From the NCBI GenBank assembly GCA_045576455.1, contig JAZNGM010000009.1, positions 1 to 57,589 on the forward strand: 57,589 nucleotides of DNA. The letters are read 5' to 3'. This DNA comes from RGIG4034 sp045576455. Lineage in GTDB: Bacteria; Bacillota; Clostridia; Lachnospirales; Lachnospiraceae. The notes under the pieces were generated by a model, which searched no databases, was not told where the DNA came from, and worked only from the letters and a program-made list of their open reading frames with translations. Positions 24,033 to 32,540 of this stretch are shown here, piece after piece. Position numbers and translations under genes: made by a program. The first letter of the stretch is position 1; every line of letters begins with the position of its first letter.

Positions 24033-24596
24033 ATGGAACAGCAAATGATGGATGAAATTATAGGGCAGGGAAAAAAGGCTGTAAAAGAACTTATTGAAAA
24101 AGCAGGACTTAAGAAGGGCGCCTTAATTGTAATAGGTTGTTCTTCCAGCGAAATTACCGGACATACGATAGGTTCTTTTTCAAGTGAGGAGGTCGCAGAA
24201 AGTCTTGTGAATGCGATTTATCCAATTATTAAAGAGGCCGGATGTTATCTTGCGGCGCAATGTTGCGAGCATTTAAACAGGGCATTGATTATTGAACGAG
24301 AGGTGGCAGATAAAAAAGGTTATGAACCGGTTAATGTGGTTCCGGTTAAAAAAGCAGGAGGTTCCTTTGCTACAACCGTGTATAAGATAATGGATGATCC
24401 GGTAGCGGTGGAACGTATTAAAGCGGACGCAGGGATGGATATCGGTGATACTTTAATAGGTATGCATCTTAAGGAAGTTGCCGTACCGCTCAGAATAGAT
24501 GTTAAAATGATCGGAAAGGCAAGAGTAGTATGTGCCAGAACCCGTCTTAAATTTATTGGTGGTGTACGCGCTAACTATGATGACAGACTTTTATAG
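24033..24596 (+). CDS. UPF0340 / TIGR01440 family protein (YwlG-like)
   Basis: A 187-residue soluble protein of the conserved UPF0340 family (B. subtilis YwlG). Diagnostic blocks are LIVIGCSSSEITGHTIGSFSS, AAQCCEHLNRALIIE, KAGGSFATTVYKIM and MIGMHLKEVAVPLR-like sequence near the end. The function is unknown across the family. GGAGAAAG precedes the ATG. It follows the second carboxypeptidase gene by 19 bp and precedes mntP by 34 bp, so it may be part of the same transcript. Confidence 0.9.
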   Translation: MEQQMMDEIIGQGKKAVKELIEKAGLKKGALIVIGCSSSEITGHTIGSFSSEEVAESLVNAIYPIIKEAGCYLAAQCCEHLNRALIIEREVADKKGYEPVNVVPVKKAGGSFATTVYKIMDDPVAVERIKADAGMDIGDTLIGMHLKEVAVPLRIDVKMIGKARVVCARTRLKFIGGVRANYDDRLL

Positions 24597-24630
24597 TTTT
24601 ACCATTCATTAGAAAACAGGAGATAAATAT

Positions 24631-25206
24631 ATGAGCTTGTTGGCTATATTTATGCTTGCTATAGGGCTTTCTATGGACGCGTTTTCGGTGGCAATATGTA
24701 AAGGCCTTTCCATGAAAAAAATAACGGTTGCTAAAATGCTTGTTGTAGGCACATGGTTTGGGCTGTTCCAGGCGATGATGCCTTTAATCGGATATTATCT
24801 GGGTAGTGCATTTTCTTCTGCCATTGTAAAAATTGATCATTGGATAGCATTTGTTTTGCTCTCTTTTATCGGTATTAATATGATAAAAGAAGCATTGGAA
24901 AAAGAAGTTGAAATGCCCGGAGATAAAAATACGGAAACAGAAAATCTTTCGTTTAAAGAAATGCTTATTCTTGCTGTTGCGACGAGTATTGATGCACTGG
25001 CGTGTGGTATTACTTTTGCTTTCCTAAAAGTTAACATATGGGTGGCAGTGAGCCTTATTGGTGCAACAACATTTGTATTTGGCTTTTGCGGTGTTAAGAT
25101 TGGCAATGTTTTCGGCGTTAAGTATAAAAGCAAGGCGGAACTTGCAGGTGGTATTATTCTTATTGTTTTAGGTGTCAAAATTCTGATTGAGCATTTGATG
25201 GGATAA
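24631..25206 (+). CDS. mntP: manganese efflux pump MntP
   Basis: Putative Mn2+ exporter of the MntP (YebN) family. There are six predicted membrane helices in 191 residues arranged as two repeats; the first carries AIGLSMDAFSVAICKGL and the second ILAVATSIDALACGITFAF, with the aspartates thought to bind metal. In several bacteria mntP is controlled by the yybP-ykoY Mn2+ riboswitch, but only 34 bp separate it from the preceding gene, so none is present here. The start has CAGGAG 7-8 nt upstream. Confidence 0.9.
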   Translation: MSLLAIFMLAIGLSMDAFSVAICKGLSMKKITVAKMLVVGTWFGLFQAMMPLIGYYLGSAFSSAIVKIDHWIAFVLLSFIGINMIKEALEKEVEMPGDKNTETENLSFKEMLILAVATSIDALACGITFAFLKVNIWVAVSLIGATTFVFGFCGVKIGNVFGVKYKSKAELAGGIILIVLGVKILIEHLMG

Positions 25207-25224
25207 TATTTATAGATTTTTTAT

Positions 25225-25253
25225 TTGTAGTAATACCATAATTTTGATATAAT
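25225..25253 (+). promoter_or_regulatory. promoter of the TraX-like gene
   Basis: TTGTAG (25225-25230), 17-bp spacer, TATAAT (25248-25253) with the extended -10 TG (TGATATAAT). It lies about 40 bp before the start codon. Confidence 0.65.
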
Positions 25254-25295
25254 CATTTTTGTGTGTAAATTAAAGGATAAAGTTGGAGGTACATA

Positions 25296-26234
25296 ATGGA
25301 AGATACCCGTGCGTTATTACAAAAAGCAGATGCATTTAATAAGAAGATAAATGCAAATGGGAAGAAAAATTCATATAGAGGAAGCCAGCCGGTTAAAGCA
25401 CGTGAGAGAAAAGGAATGGCGGCAAGTACGATGAAAGTACTTGTTATAATTTCATTATTTCTTCAGTCGCTTAATATAGTTGTTATGGATCCTTTCCTTG
25501 ACGTTGAAAGTGTAGGAAAGTCTCTGGAACCGGTAGCGGAAGGTTTTAAAGCAGTTTTTACTCCTGAGTGGAGATTATCGGCAAACAGCATGTATAAAGA
25601 TGCCATAACTGCATTTTTTGATGCAAAGGCAGGCGCATGGACCATGTATCTTGTGTTCTCGATTGTAGGAAGCTTTGCAGTTCCGCTTCTTTGTTTTGTT
25701 GTGTTACAGGAGTTCCTTGCTTCTGATAATAAGAGAAATGATGTGTTGATATTTGGTATGTTTGCCATTGCTTCAGAAATACCGTATGACCTTGCCATGA
25801 AGGGGCAGTTCCTTGAATACACAACCCAGAATATGTTTGTAGGTATCTTCTTGGGTCTGCTTGTAGTATGGGCGATGGATACTATTTTCAATAAGATGAT
25901 GCGTTCCGCATTTATAAAATACTTTGTATCCATGCTGGTATTTTTACTGGGTATTTTAATGGCAATCATTACAAAAACATATTTCTTTATTTTCCCTGTG
26001 CTTATTATTGTGTGTATGTATATCTTCAGGGAAAAGAAGATGTTGGGACCGGTTATCGGATGTTTTGCCATGACAACGGTATCGCCGTATTATCTGTGCT
26101 CATTTGTATCATTAATTCCGATAAATATGTTTAACGGTAAAATTGAGAAGAAGTTAAAATATATGTTGCCGATATTCTATCCGGTGCATTTGCTTATCTT
26201 ATTTATTATCGCTAAATGCATGAACCTCAAATAA
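25296..26234 (+). CDS. TraX-like polytopic membrane protein
   Basis: A 312-residue protein with a soluble, basic N-terminus (1-45) followed by about eight membrane helices. The segment FAIASEIPYDLAMKG matches the TraX family (PF05857), named after the F-plasmid protein that acetylates pilin; chromosomal Firmicute members are common and uncharacterised. Nothing conjugative is nearby, so a conjugation role is unlikely. GGAGG is 7 nt before the ATG. It has its own promoter and is followed by the CHAP-like gene. Confidence 0.75.
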   Translation: MEDTRALLQKADAFNKKINANGKKNSYRGSQPVKARERKGMAASTMKVLVIISLFLQSLNIVVMDPFLDVESVGKSLEPVAEGFKAVFTPEWRLSANSMYKDAITAFFDAKAGAWTMYLVFSIVGSFAVPLLCFVVLQEFLASDNKRNDVLIFGMFAIASEIPYDLAMKGQFLEYTTQNMFVGIFLGLLVVWAMDTIFNKMMRSAFIKYFVSMLVFLLGILMAIITKTYFFIFPVLIIVCMYIFREKKMLGPVIGCFAMTTVSPYYLCSFVSLIPINMFNGKIEKKLKYMLPIFYPVHLLILFIIAKCMNLK

Positions 26235-26323
26235 TTAATTGTTTTATTGAATTAATGGTTGATTTTTAATCACAAAATGGTACTATGGTACTATGACGAG
26301 ATTGGGGTTAAAGTGAGGAAGGT

Positions 26324-26824
26324 ATGAATATAAGATTAGCTGAAGTGGCAAGAGAAGAAGCTTCTAAAAACTATCATGGTTATGTGTGCGGAACTGAAGC
26401 AAATCTGCATCCCGTTGTAAGCAGTTTCCCACCGTGGGATATGCGTAAATGGGATGAACATTGGAGCGCGGCGTTCGTATACTACTGTTGCAGACTGGCA
26501 GAATTTGATTTGCCGGTGCGTTATCCTGATGCAAGAGTAAGCTGTAATTTTGCCGGATGTGTGGCGTGGGAACAGTGGTCCATGCTTGAAGATGTAAACC
26601 GCTGGATATTTTTTGAACCGCATATTATATGTGAACCCGGTGATATTGCAATTTTTGACAGTGTAACGGAAGGTGTTATACATGACAGGATTGGAATCGT
26701 TGTAGAAGACCGTGATGATAAAATTTTAGTTGCCGAAGGTAACTTTAATAATGTTTCTGCTTTAGTGGAGCGGAAGAAGGATAATCACATCCGCGGATAT
26801 ATTAAAATGAATGCGGATAATTAG
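26324..26824 (+). CDS. CHAP/NlpC-like protein with replaced nucleophile
   Basis: A 166-residue cytoplasmic-looking protein (no signal peptide). The layout resembles the CHAP/NlpC-P60 superfamily: HWSAAFVYYCC stands where active members have a WC-AxF nucleophile motif, PGDIAIFD is the typical mid-domain strand, HDRIGIVV provides the histidine, and VAEGN follows in the position of the third residue. The cysteine appears to be serine, so hydrolase activity is doubtful unless a neighbouring cysteine (CC) substitutes. The fold assignment is a motif-level inference. GAGGAAGG precedes the ATG and a terminator follows. Confidence 0.6.
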   Translation: MNIRLAEVAREEASKNYHGYVCGTEANLHPVVSSFPPWDMRKWDEHWSAAFVYYCCRLAEFDLPVRYPDARVSCNFAGCVAWEQWSMLEDVNRWIFFEPHIICEPGDIAIFDSVTEGVIHDRIGIVVEDRDDKILVAEGNFNNVSALVERKKDNHIRGYIKMNADN

Positions 26825-26856
26825 TAGTAAATATAGCATAACAGTAATTTTTATTT

Positions 26857-26888
26857 AAAAACGTTCGTCGGCAGATGGGCGTTTTTTT
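26857..26888 (+). terminator. terminator after the CHAP-like gene
   Basis: AAAACGTTC and GGGCGTTTT pair (two G-T wobbles) around GTCGGCAGAT, followed by TTT. Confidence 0.7.
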
Positions 26889-26938
26889 ATGGCGGGAAAT
26901 TTTTGGTAAAAAATTTGTAAAAATAGAAAATTATATCT

Positions 26939-26966
26939 TTGCGTATTTTAGAAACTGTGATATACT
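26939..26966 (+). promoter_or_regulatory. promoter of the Na+-decarboxylase operon
   Basis: TTGCGT (26939-26944), 16-bp spacer, TATACT (26961-26966) with extended -10 TG (TGATATACT). The leader of about 70 nt contains a GCGAAA/TTTCGT hairpin and an A/T-only stem before the GGAGGG ribosome binding site. Confidence 0.6.
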
Positions 26967-27043
26967 CTTGTGGAATGCGAAATTAGGAGTACTGTTTCGT
27001 AAAAATAGAAATATTTTTTTAATATAAAACGGAGGGCTGAAAA

Positions 27044-28474
27044 ATGAGTACTACTTCATCAAGCTTCGCGAGTCAAAGAATTCAGGCTTTACTCGATGAA
27101 AACAGTTTCGTGGAAATCGGTGCTATGGTAACTGCCAGAGCTACAGATTTTGACATGAAGCAAAACGATACTCCTTCTGACGGTGTTGTAACCGGATACG
27201 GAGTTATCGACGGTAAACTTGTGTATGTATATAGCCAGGATGCATCTGTTATGGGTGGTTCTGTTGGTGAAATGCATGCTAAGAAAATCACAAATCTTTA
27301 TGATCTTGCACTTAAAATGGGTGCACCGGTAATCGGTCTTATTGATTCCGCAGGATTAAGATTACAGGAGGCAACAGATGCATTAAACGGTTTCGGACAG
27401 ATTTATCAGAAACAGGTAATGGCATCAGGTGTGATTCCACAGATTTCAGCAGTATTTGGTAACTGCGGTGGTGGACTTGCTATTATGCCGGGTCTTACAG
27501 ACTTTACATTTATGGAGGCTGACAAAGCTAAATTATTTGTTAATACTCCTAATTCACTTGACGGAAATACTACAGCTAAGTGTGATTCTGCAAGCGCTAA
27601 ATTCCAGAGCGAAAGCGGTCTTGTAGATTTTGTTGGAAGTGAAGCAGAAATCATGGGTCAGATCAGAACGCTTGTTGCAATGCTTCCTTCAAATAATTCT
27701 GATGAAGCTGTTGCAGACTGCACAGACGATCTTAATCGTGTTGTAAGTGAAATGGCTAACTGCAAGACAGATACTTCCATTGCACTTTCACAGATGGCTG
27801 ATAACAATGAATTTGTTGAAGTTAAAGCTGCATATGCTAAAGATATGGTTACAGGCTTTATCAGATTAAATGGTATGACAATCGGTGCGGTTGCTAACCG
27901 TACAGAAGTATATGACGAAGAAGGAAAAGTTTCAGAGAAATTTGACGCTGTTCTTTCTGTAGCAGGATGTGAGAAGGCTGCTGAATTTATTAATTTCTGT
28001 GATGCTTTTGAAATTCCTGTATTATCTCTTACAAATGCTAAGGGATATGCAGCAACAGTATGCAGCGAGAAGAAGATTGCACGTGCTGCAGCAAAACTTG
28101 TTTATGCATTTGCTAATGCTACGGTTCCTAAGGTTAACGTAGTTATCGGTAATGCATACGGAAGCGCTTACGTTGCTATGAACTCAAAAGCAATCGGTGC
28201 TGATATTACTATGGCTTGGAGCGATGCACAGATCGGTATGATGGATGCTAAGCTTGCAGCTAAGATTATGTATGAAGGTCAGGGCGCTGACAAGATTAAT
28301 GAAAAAGCTGCTGAATATGCTGCATTACAGAATAATGTAGTTTCAGCTGCAAGAAGAGGATATGTTGATCAGATCATTGATCCGGTTGATACCAGAAAGT
28401 ATGTAATCGGTGCATTTGAAATGCTTTATTCAAAGAGAGAAGATCGTCCTGCAAAAAAACACGGCACAGTATAG
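27044..28474 (+). CDS. acyl-CoA carboxyltransferase subunit (methylmalonyl-CoA decarboxylase alpha / 12S-like)
   Basis: Carboxyltransferase of the crotonase-fold family (AccA/AccD-like halves in one chain): VVTGYGVIDGKLVYVYSQD, then GAPVIGLIDSAGLRLQE, NCGGGLAIMPGLTDF, and in the second half NVVIGNAYGSAYVAMNSKAIGAD. Such subunits move CO2 from a CoA thioester (methylmalonyl-, malonyl- or glutaconyl-CoA) to biotin. At 476 residues it is a little shorter than the usual 510-520. It opens an operon with a membrane gamma-like subunit, a biotin carrier, a beta subunit and a second, pyruvate/oxaloacetate-type carboxyltransferase. The acyl-CoA substrate cannot be assigned from sequence. CGGAGGG is about 8 nt before the ATG. 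Confidence 0.9.
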   Translation: MSTTSSSFASQRIQALLDENSFVEIGAMVTARATDFDMKQNDTPSDGVVTGYGVIDGKLVYVYSQDASVMGGSVGEMHAKKITNLYDLALKMGAPVIGLIDSAGLRLQEATDALNGFGQIYQKQVMASGVIPQISAVFGNCGGGLAIMPGLTDFTFMEADKAKLFVNTPNSLDGNTTAKCDSASAKFQSESGLVDFVGSEAEIMGQIRTLVAMLPSNNSDEAVADCTDDLNRVVSEMANCKTDTSIALSQMADNNEFVEVKAAYAKDMVTGFIRLNGMTIGAVANRTEVYDEEGKVSEKFDAVLSVAGCEKAAEFINFCDAFEIPVLSLTNAKGYAATVCSEKKIARAAAKLVYAFANATVPKVNVVIGNAYGSAYVAMNSKAIGADITMAWSDAQIGMMDAKLAAKIMYEGQGADKINEKAAEYAALQNNVVSAARRGYVDQIIDPVDTRKYVIGAFEMLYSKREDRPAKKHGTV

Positions 28475-28492
28475 GAAAGGATGTTTTGAGGC

Positions 28493-29320
28493 ATGAAGAA
28501 AAAAATTAGTTTATTGCTTTGTATGCTCATCTGTATCTTATCCATGACAGCTTGTGGTAAAAAAGAGCCGGAATACATCATAACCGAAGAGGAAGCATAT
28601 GAGTATGCAATCCAGGTTGCCGGATATGTTACATATATGGCTAACACTAATGCAGAAGCAATTGATTGGGAAAATGATGTTCTTCTTGCAGAGAGAATTC
28701 TGGCACTTTTACAAGAAGCTATGAGCTTAGAAATTACAGCTGTTACACTATATGATTTTCCTTACAATATTCAGGTTGCGGCAAGGGATAACTTTGTAAA
28801 ATCACTTGAAGAAGTCGGAAAGATTACTGATGTGGCTAAGAAGAGCGTTTCATTATCAGAAGATGAAGCCGTTGTTAAGTTAAAGGCGTTTGGTGACAAG
28901 AGAGAGGGCGAAATTGAAATTATGTTTGAGCTTAAGGCTCCAAAGAAAGTAACAGTTTCAAGCGTTGCTCTTAACTCAAATTATTCTTTTGGCGAGAAGA
29001 TGGAAAAGGCAGCCCTTAATACCTTGCTTGGTATGGGAACTGTATTTATTATTCTTATACTTATCTGTTTGATTATTTCTTTGTTCTCATTAATTCCTAA
29101 GTTGATGAACAGACCAAAGAAGACAAACACAAGTGAACAGTCAATGGATAACGCTATTGCTCAGATAGTGGAAAATGAAGAAGAAAATTTAACAGATGAT
29201 TTGGAACTTGTAGCAGTTATAGCAGCGGCTATTGCAGCTAGTGAAGGCGCAGCAAGTACAGATGGATTTGTAGTAAGATCTATCAGAAAATCTAATGCAA
29301 AGAAATGGCAGAATGCATAA
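28493..29320 (+). CDS. OadG-like gamma/delta subunit with lipoprotein ectodomain
   Basis: The C-terminal part is OadG-like: one membrane helix (about 180-202, GMGTVFIILILICLIISLFSLI) and a cytoplasmic tail ending ELVAVIAAAIAASEGAASTDGFVVRSIRK, typical of the small subunit that anchors the decarboxylase to its Na+-translocating beta subunit. Unusually, the first 170 residues form an extracytoplasmic domain behind a lipoprotein signal (LSMTAC, lipidated at C21). Classical OadG is under 100 residues. The ectodomain (EEEAYEYAIQVAGYV, VAARDNFVKSLEEVGKI) matches nothing I can name. It sits between the carboxyltransferase and biotin carrier genes. Confidence 0.8.
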   Translation: MKKKISLLLCMLICILSMTACGKKEPEYIITEEEAYEYAIQVAGYVTYMANTNAEAIDWENDVLLAERILALLQEAMSLEITAVTLYDFPYNIQVAARDNFVKSLEEVGKITDVAKKSVSLSEDEAVVKLKAFGDKREGEIEIMFELKAPKKVTVSSVALNSNYSFGEKMEKAALNTLLGMGTVFIILILICLIISLFSLIPKLMNRPKKTNTSEQSMDNAIAQIVENEEENLTDDLELVAVIAAAIAASEGAASTDGFVVRSIRKSNAKKWQNA

Positions 29321-29335
29321 TAGGAGGACATAATA

Positions 29336-29710
29336 ATGAAAAATTATACCATTACAGTTAATGGAAACGTATATGATGTAGTAGTAGAAGAAGGCGCATC
29401 AACAGGTGCAACACCTGTTGCAGCTCCTGTAGCAGCACCAAAGGCAGCACCAAAAGCAGCTCCGGCAGCAGCTCCAAAAGCAAGCGGTGCAGCAGGCAGC
29501 ATCAAGGTAGAAGCTGGTGCAGCCGGAAAAGTATTTAAAGTAGAAACAACTGTTGGTAAAGCAGTTAAGAAGGGTGATGCGGTTATTATTCTTGAGGCAA
29601 TGAAGATGGAAATTCCTGTTGTTGCTCCGGAAGATGGTACAGTAGCAAGTATTGAAGTAGCAGTAGGCGATGCAGTAGAAGCTGGCGCAACTCTTGTTAC
29701 ATTAAACTAA
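29336..29710 (+). CDS. biotin carboxyl carrier subunit
   Basis: A 124-residue biotinyl protein, about the size of the transcarboxylase 1.3S subunit. After a short N-terminal strand region (MKNYTITVNGNVYDVVV) comes a flexible Ala/Pro/Lys linker (about 25-50, repeats of PKAAPKAAP), then the biotinyl domain with the EAMKM motif; the biotinylated lysine is K90. It shuttles carboxyl groups between carboxyltransferase and the membrane beta subunit. It is the only biotin domain in the operon, so both carboxyltransferases should share it. AGGAGG is 8 nt upstream of the ATG. Confidence 0.95.
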   Translation: MKNYTITVNGNVYDVVVEEGASTGATPVAAPVAAPKAAPKAAPAAAPKASGAAGSIKVEAGAAGKVFKVETTVGKAVKKGDAVIILEAMKMEIPVVAPEDGTVASIEVAVGDAVEAGATLVTLN

Positions 29711-29756
29711 TTGTACGGTCTGAGATTTTGAGATAATAACACAGGAGGTTAAAAGC

Positions 29757-30905
29757 ATGTCTTATATTACAGATACATTAAGCAATCTCGTGCAACAGAC
29801 AGCATTTTTCAACTTAACAGTCGGAAACTACATTATGATTGCCGTTGCTTGTGTTTTCTTATACTTAGCTATTAGAAAAGAATACGAACCGCTTCTTTTA
29901 TTACCTATAGCTTTCGGTATGCTTCTGGTAAATATTTATCCGGACATCATGGCTCCAATCGGAGATGATGGTCATGCAGGTGGTTTGTTGTATTATTTTT
30001 ACCTCTTAGACGAATGGGCAATCCTTCCATCACTTATTTTCATGGGTGTTGGTGCCATGACAGACTTCGGTCCGTTGATTGCTAATCCTAAGAGCTTCTT
30101 ACTCGGTGCGTCAGCACAGTTTGGTATTTTCGCAGCTTACTTTGGTGCTATTGCACTCGGATTTAACGATAAAGCTGCTGCAGCAATTTCAATTATCGGT
30201 GGAGCTGATGGTCCTACATCAATTTTCCTTGCTGGTAAATTGGGACAGACAGCGTTACTTGGACCTATCGCCGTTGCGGCATATTCCTATATGTCACTCG
30301 TTCCGATTATCCAGCCACCTATTATGAAACTTTTAACAACTGAAAAAGAGAGAAAGATTAAGATGCAGCAGTTACGTACCGTAACAAAGCTTGAGAGAAT
30401 TCTCTTCCCTATCGTTGTTACAATCGTTGTAAGTTTGATTCTTCCTACAACAGCACCACTTGTTGGTATGTTAATGTTAGGTAACTTATTTAAAGAGTCA
30501 GGTGTTGTTAGACAGCTTACGGAAACAGCATCCAATGCACTTATGTATATTGTCGTAATTTTACTTGGTACATCAGTAGGTGCTACAACAAGTGCAGAAG
30601 CATTCTTAAATGCAGCTACTCTTAAGATTGTTGCATTAGGACTTATTGCATTTGCATTCGGTACTGCAGCCGGAGTACTCTTTGGTAAGCTGATGTGTGT
30701 AATTACAAAGGGCAAAGTTAACCCGCTTATTGGTTCGGCAGGTGTATCTGCGGTACCTATGGCAGCCAGAGTATCACAGAAGGTAGGTGCGGAAGCAGAT
30801 CCTACAAACTTCCTTCTGATGCATGCAATGGGCCCTAACGTAGCAGGTGTTATCGGTACAGCGGTAGCTGCCGGTACATTTATGGCAATCTTCGGTGTAT
30901 TCTAA
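29757..30905 (+). CDS. Na+-translocating decarboxylase beta subunit
   Basis: Integral membrane subunit that decarboxylates carboxybiotin and exports Na+ (OadB/MmdB/GcdB family). At 382 residues with about nine to ten helices it has the family's conserved blocks: EWAILPSLIFMGVGAMTDFGP, ISIIGGADGPTSIF (with the ion-binding aspartate region), and NPLIGSAGVSAVPMAARVSQK followed by LLMHAMGPNVAGVIGTAVAAG. It lies 46 bp after the biotin carrier gene and 41 bp before the second carboxyltransferase, each with an AGGAGG-type ribosome binding site. Confidence 0.95.
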   Translation: MSYITDTLSNLVQQTAFFNLTVGNYIMIAVACVFLYLAIRKEYEPLLLLPIAFGMLLVNIYPDIMAPIGDDGHAGGLLYYFYLLDEWAILPSLIFMGVGAMTDFGPLIANPKSFLLGASAQFGIFAAYFGAIALGFNDKAAAAISIIGGADGPTSIFLAGKLGQTALLGPIAVAAYSYMSLVPIIQPPIMKLLTTEKERKIKMQQLRTVTKLERILFPIVVTIVVSLILPTTAPLVGMLMLGNLFKESGVVRQLTETASNALMYIVVILLGTSVGATTSAEAFLNAATLKIVALGLIAFAFGTAAGVLFGKLMCVITKGKVNPLIGSAGVSAVPMAARVSQKVGAEADPTNFLLMHAMGPNVAGVIGTAVAAGTFMAIFGVF

Positions 30906-30946
30906 ATCGAAGGACATAATCGTAAGAATAAATTAGGAGGATAGAT

Positions 30947-32374
30947 ATGTCAGAACAAGTTAAAAAACCAATTGGTATTACAGAAACTATATTACGTGAT
31001 GCGCATCAGTCTCTGATTGCTACAAGAATGCCAACCGAATTTATGCTTCCTATTCTTGATAAGATGGATAAAGTTGGATATCATTCAGTAGAGTGTTGGG
31101 GTGGAGCTACATTCGATGCATCACTTCGTTTCTTAAAGGAAGATCCATGGGATCGTCTTAGAAAGATTAGAGACGGATTAAAGAATACAAAAACACAGAT
31201 GTTATTCAGAGGTCAGAATATCTTAGGATACAGACCATATGCTGATGACGTAGTTGAATATTTCGTTCAGAAATCTGTTGCAAACGGAATTGATATTATC
31301 AGAATTTTCGATTGTTTAAATGATCTTCGTAATTTACAGGCAGCTGTAGATGCAACAAACAAGATTAAGACACAGGAAGGAAGAGGTCACGCTCAGGTCG
31401 CTCTTTCCTATACATTAGGTGATGCATATACAATGGATTACTGGATGGATATGGCTAAGAAGATTGAAGCTATGGGTGCTGATTCAATCTGTATCAAGGA
31501 TATGGCTGGTCTTTTAGTTCCATATAAGGCTACAGAACTTATTTCTTCCATGAAGAGTGTAACAAACCTTCCAATCCAGTTACACACACACTATACATCA
31601 GGTGTTGCCAGCATGACTTACTTAAAAGCTGTTGAAGCCGGTGTAGATGTTATCGACTGTGCTATGTCACCACTTGCTATGGGAACATCACAGCCTGCTA
31701 CAGAAGTTATGGTTGAAACATTTAAGGGTACAGAGTACGACACAGGATTTGACCAGAACCTTCTTGCAGAAATCGCTGATTACTTCAGACCTTACAGAGA
31801 TGAGTGTCTTGCAAACGGACTTCTTAATCCGAAGGTTATGGGTGTTGATATTAAGACATTATTGTATCAGGTACCGGGCGGAATGTTATCAAACATGGTT
31901 AGCCAGTTAAAAGAGCAGAACGCAGAAGACAGATATTATGATGTATTAAAAGAAATTCCTGAAGTTCGTAAAGACCTCGGTGAGCCACCACTTGTTACAC
32001 CTTCATCACAGATCGTTGGTACACAGGCTGTATTTAACGTACTTATGGGTGAGCGTTATAAGATGGCTACTAAGGAAACAAAAGCAGTTCTTCGTGGTGA
32101 ATATGGTCAGACAGTTAAGCCAATGAATCAGGAAGTTATTGATAAAGTTATTCCGGGTGAGGAAAGAATTACATGTCGTCCGGCTGACTTAATCGAAAAC
32201 GAGCTTTCTAAGTTAGAAGAAGAGATGAAAGAGTGGAAACAGCAGGATGAGGACGTATTATCTTACGCACTTTTCCCACAGGTTGCTACCGACTTCTTCA
32301 AATATCGTCAGGCTCAGCAGGAAAAAGTTGATATGACAGCAGCAGATAGCAAAAACGGAGCATATCCTGTTTAA
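30947..32374 (+). CDS. oxaloacetate decarboxylase alpha / pyruvate carboxyltransferase subunit without biotin domain (5S-like)
   Basis: DRE-TIM-metallolyase carboxyltransferase acting on oxaloacetate/pyruvate. Visible are TETILRDAHQSLIATR (metal-binding Asp), the catalytic lysine in ICIKDMAG, the metal HxH as LHTHYTSG, and the conserved C-terminal PYC/OADA domain (VPGGMLSNMVSQLKEQ). It ends at residue 475 after a short tail with no biotinyl domain, unlike the roughly 600-residue OadA of enterobacteria and like the 5S subunit of propionibacterial transcarboxylase. It must therefore use the separate carrier encoded at 29336. It is last in the operon and a terminator follows. Confidence 0.93.
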   Translation: MSEQVKKPIGITETILRDAHQSLIATRMPTEFMLPILDKMDKVGYHSVECWGGATFDASLRFLKEDPWDRLRKIRDGLKNTKTQMLFRGQNILGYRPYADDVVEYFVQKSVANGIDIIRIFDCLNDLRNLQAAVDATNKIKTQEGRGHAQVALSYTLGDAYTMDYWMDMAKKIEAMGADSICIKDMAGLLVPYKATELISSMKSVTNLPIQLHTHYTSGVASMTYLKAVEAGVDVIDCAMSPLAMGTSQPATEVMVETFKGTEYDTGFDQNLLAEIADYFRPYRDECLANGLLNPKVMGVDIKTLLYQVPGGMLSNMVSQLKEQNAEDRYYDVLKEIPEVRKDLGEPPLVTPSSQIVGTQAVFNVLMGERYKMATKETKAVLRGEYGQTVKPMNQEVIDKVIPGEERITCRPADLIENELSKLEEEMKEWKQQDEDVLSYALFPQVATDFFKYRQAQQEKVDMTAADSKNGAYPV

Positions 32375-32403
32375 TCTGTAAATCGCGTTATACAATAAAA
32401 TAT

Positions 32404-32446
32404 AAGACGCATGCCGTATTCTTAAGAAAACGGTGTGCGTCTTTTT
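32404..32446 (+). terminator. terminator of the decarboxylase operon
   Basis: AAGACGCATGCCGT and ACGGTGTGCGTCTT form a 14-bp stem with one wobble, followed by TTT. Confidence 0.92.
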
Positions 32447-32499
32447 GAATTATGTGGGAAATGCCCGAATAAATTGCGATGTCTTAATGGGGAATATAG

Positions 32500-32528
32500 T
32501 TGACTAAAGATGCAAAAAATACTAAAAT
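32500..32528 (+). promoter_or_regulatory. promoter of the TetR-type regulator gene
   Basis: TTGACT (32500-32505), 17-bp spacer, TAAAAT (32523-32528). The last bases of the -10 box belong to the palindrome at 32527-32540. Confidence 0.65.
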
Positions 32529-32540
32529 AACATATGTTAT
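32527..32540. promoter_or_regulatory. 14-bp palindrome ATAACATATGTTAT (putative TetR operator)
   Basis: A perfect palindrome that begins in the -10 box and covers the expected transcription start of the regulator gene. Size, symmetry and position are those of an autoregulatory TetR-family operator. Confidence 0.6.

Noticed and set aside
24597..24630. Mn2+ (yybP-ykoY) riboswitch before mntP
   Set aside because: The gap is only 34 bp, too small for that element.
25463..26071. 202-codon antisense ORF opposite the TraX-like gene
   Set aside because: The sense frame has a promoter, ribosome binding site and consistent membrane helices; the antisense translation shows no domain.
25296..26234. Conjugative or mobile element because of a TraX-like protein
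   Set aside because: No relaxase, integrase or other transfer genes occur in the window, and chromosomal TraX-like genes are common in Clostridia.
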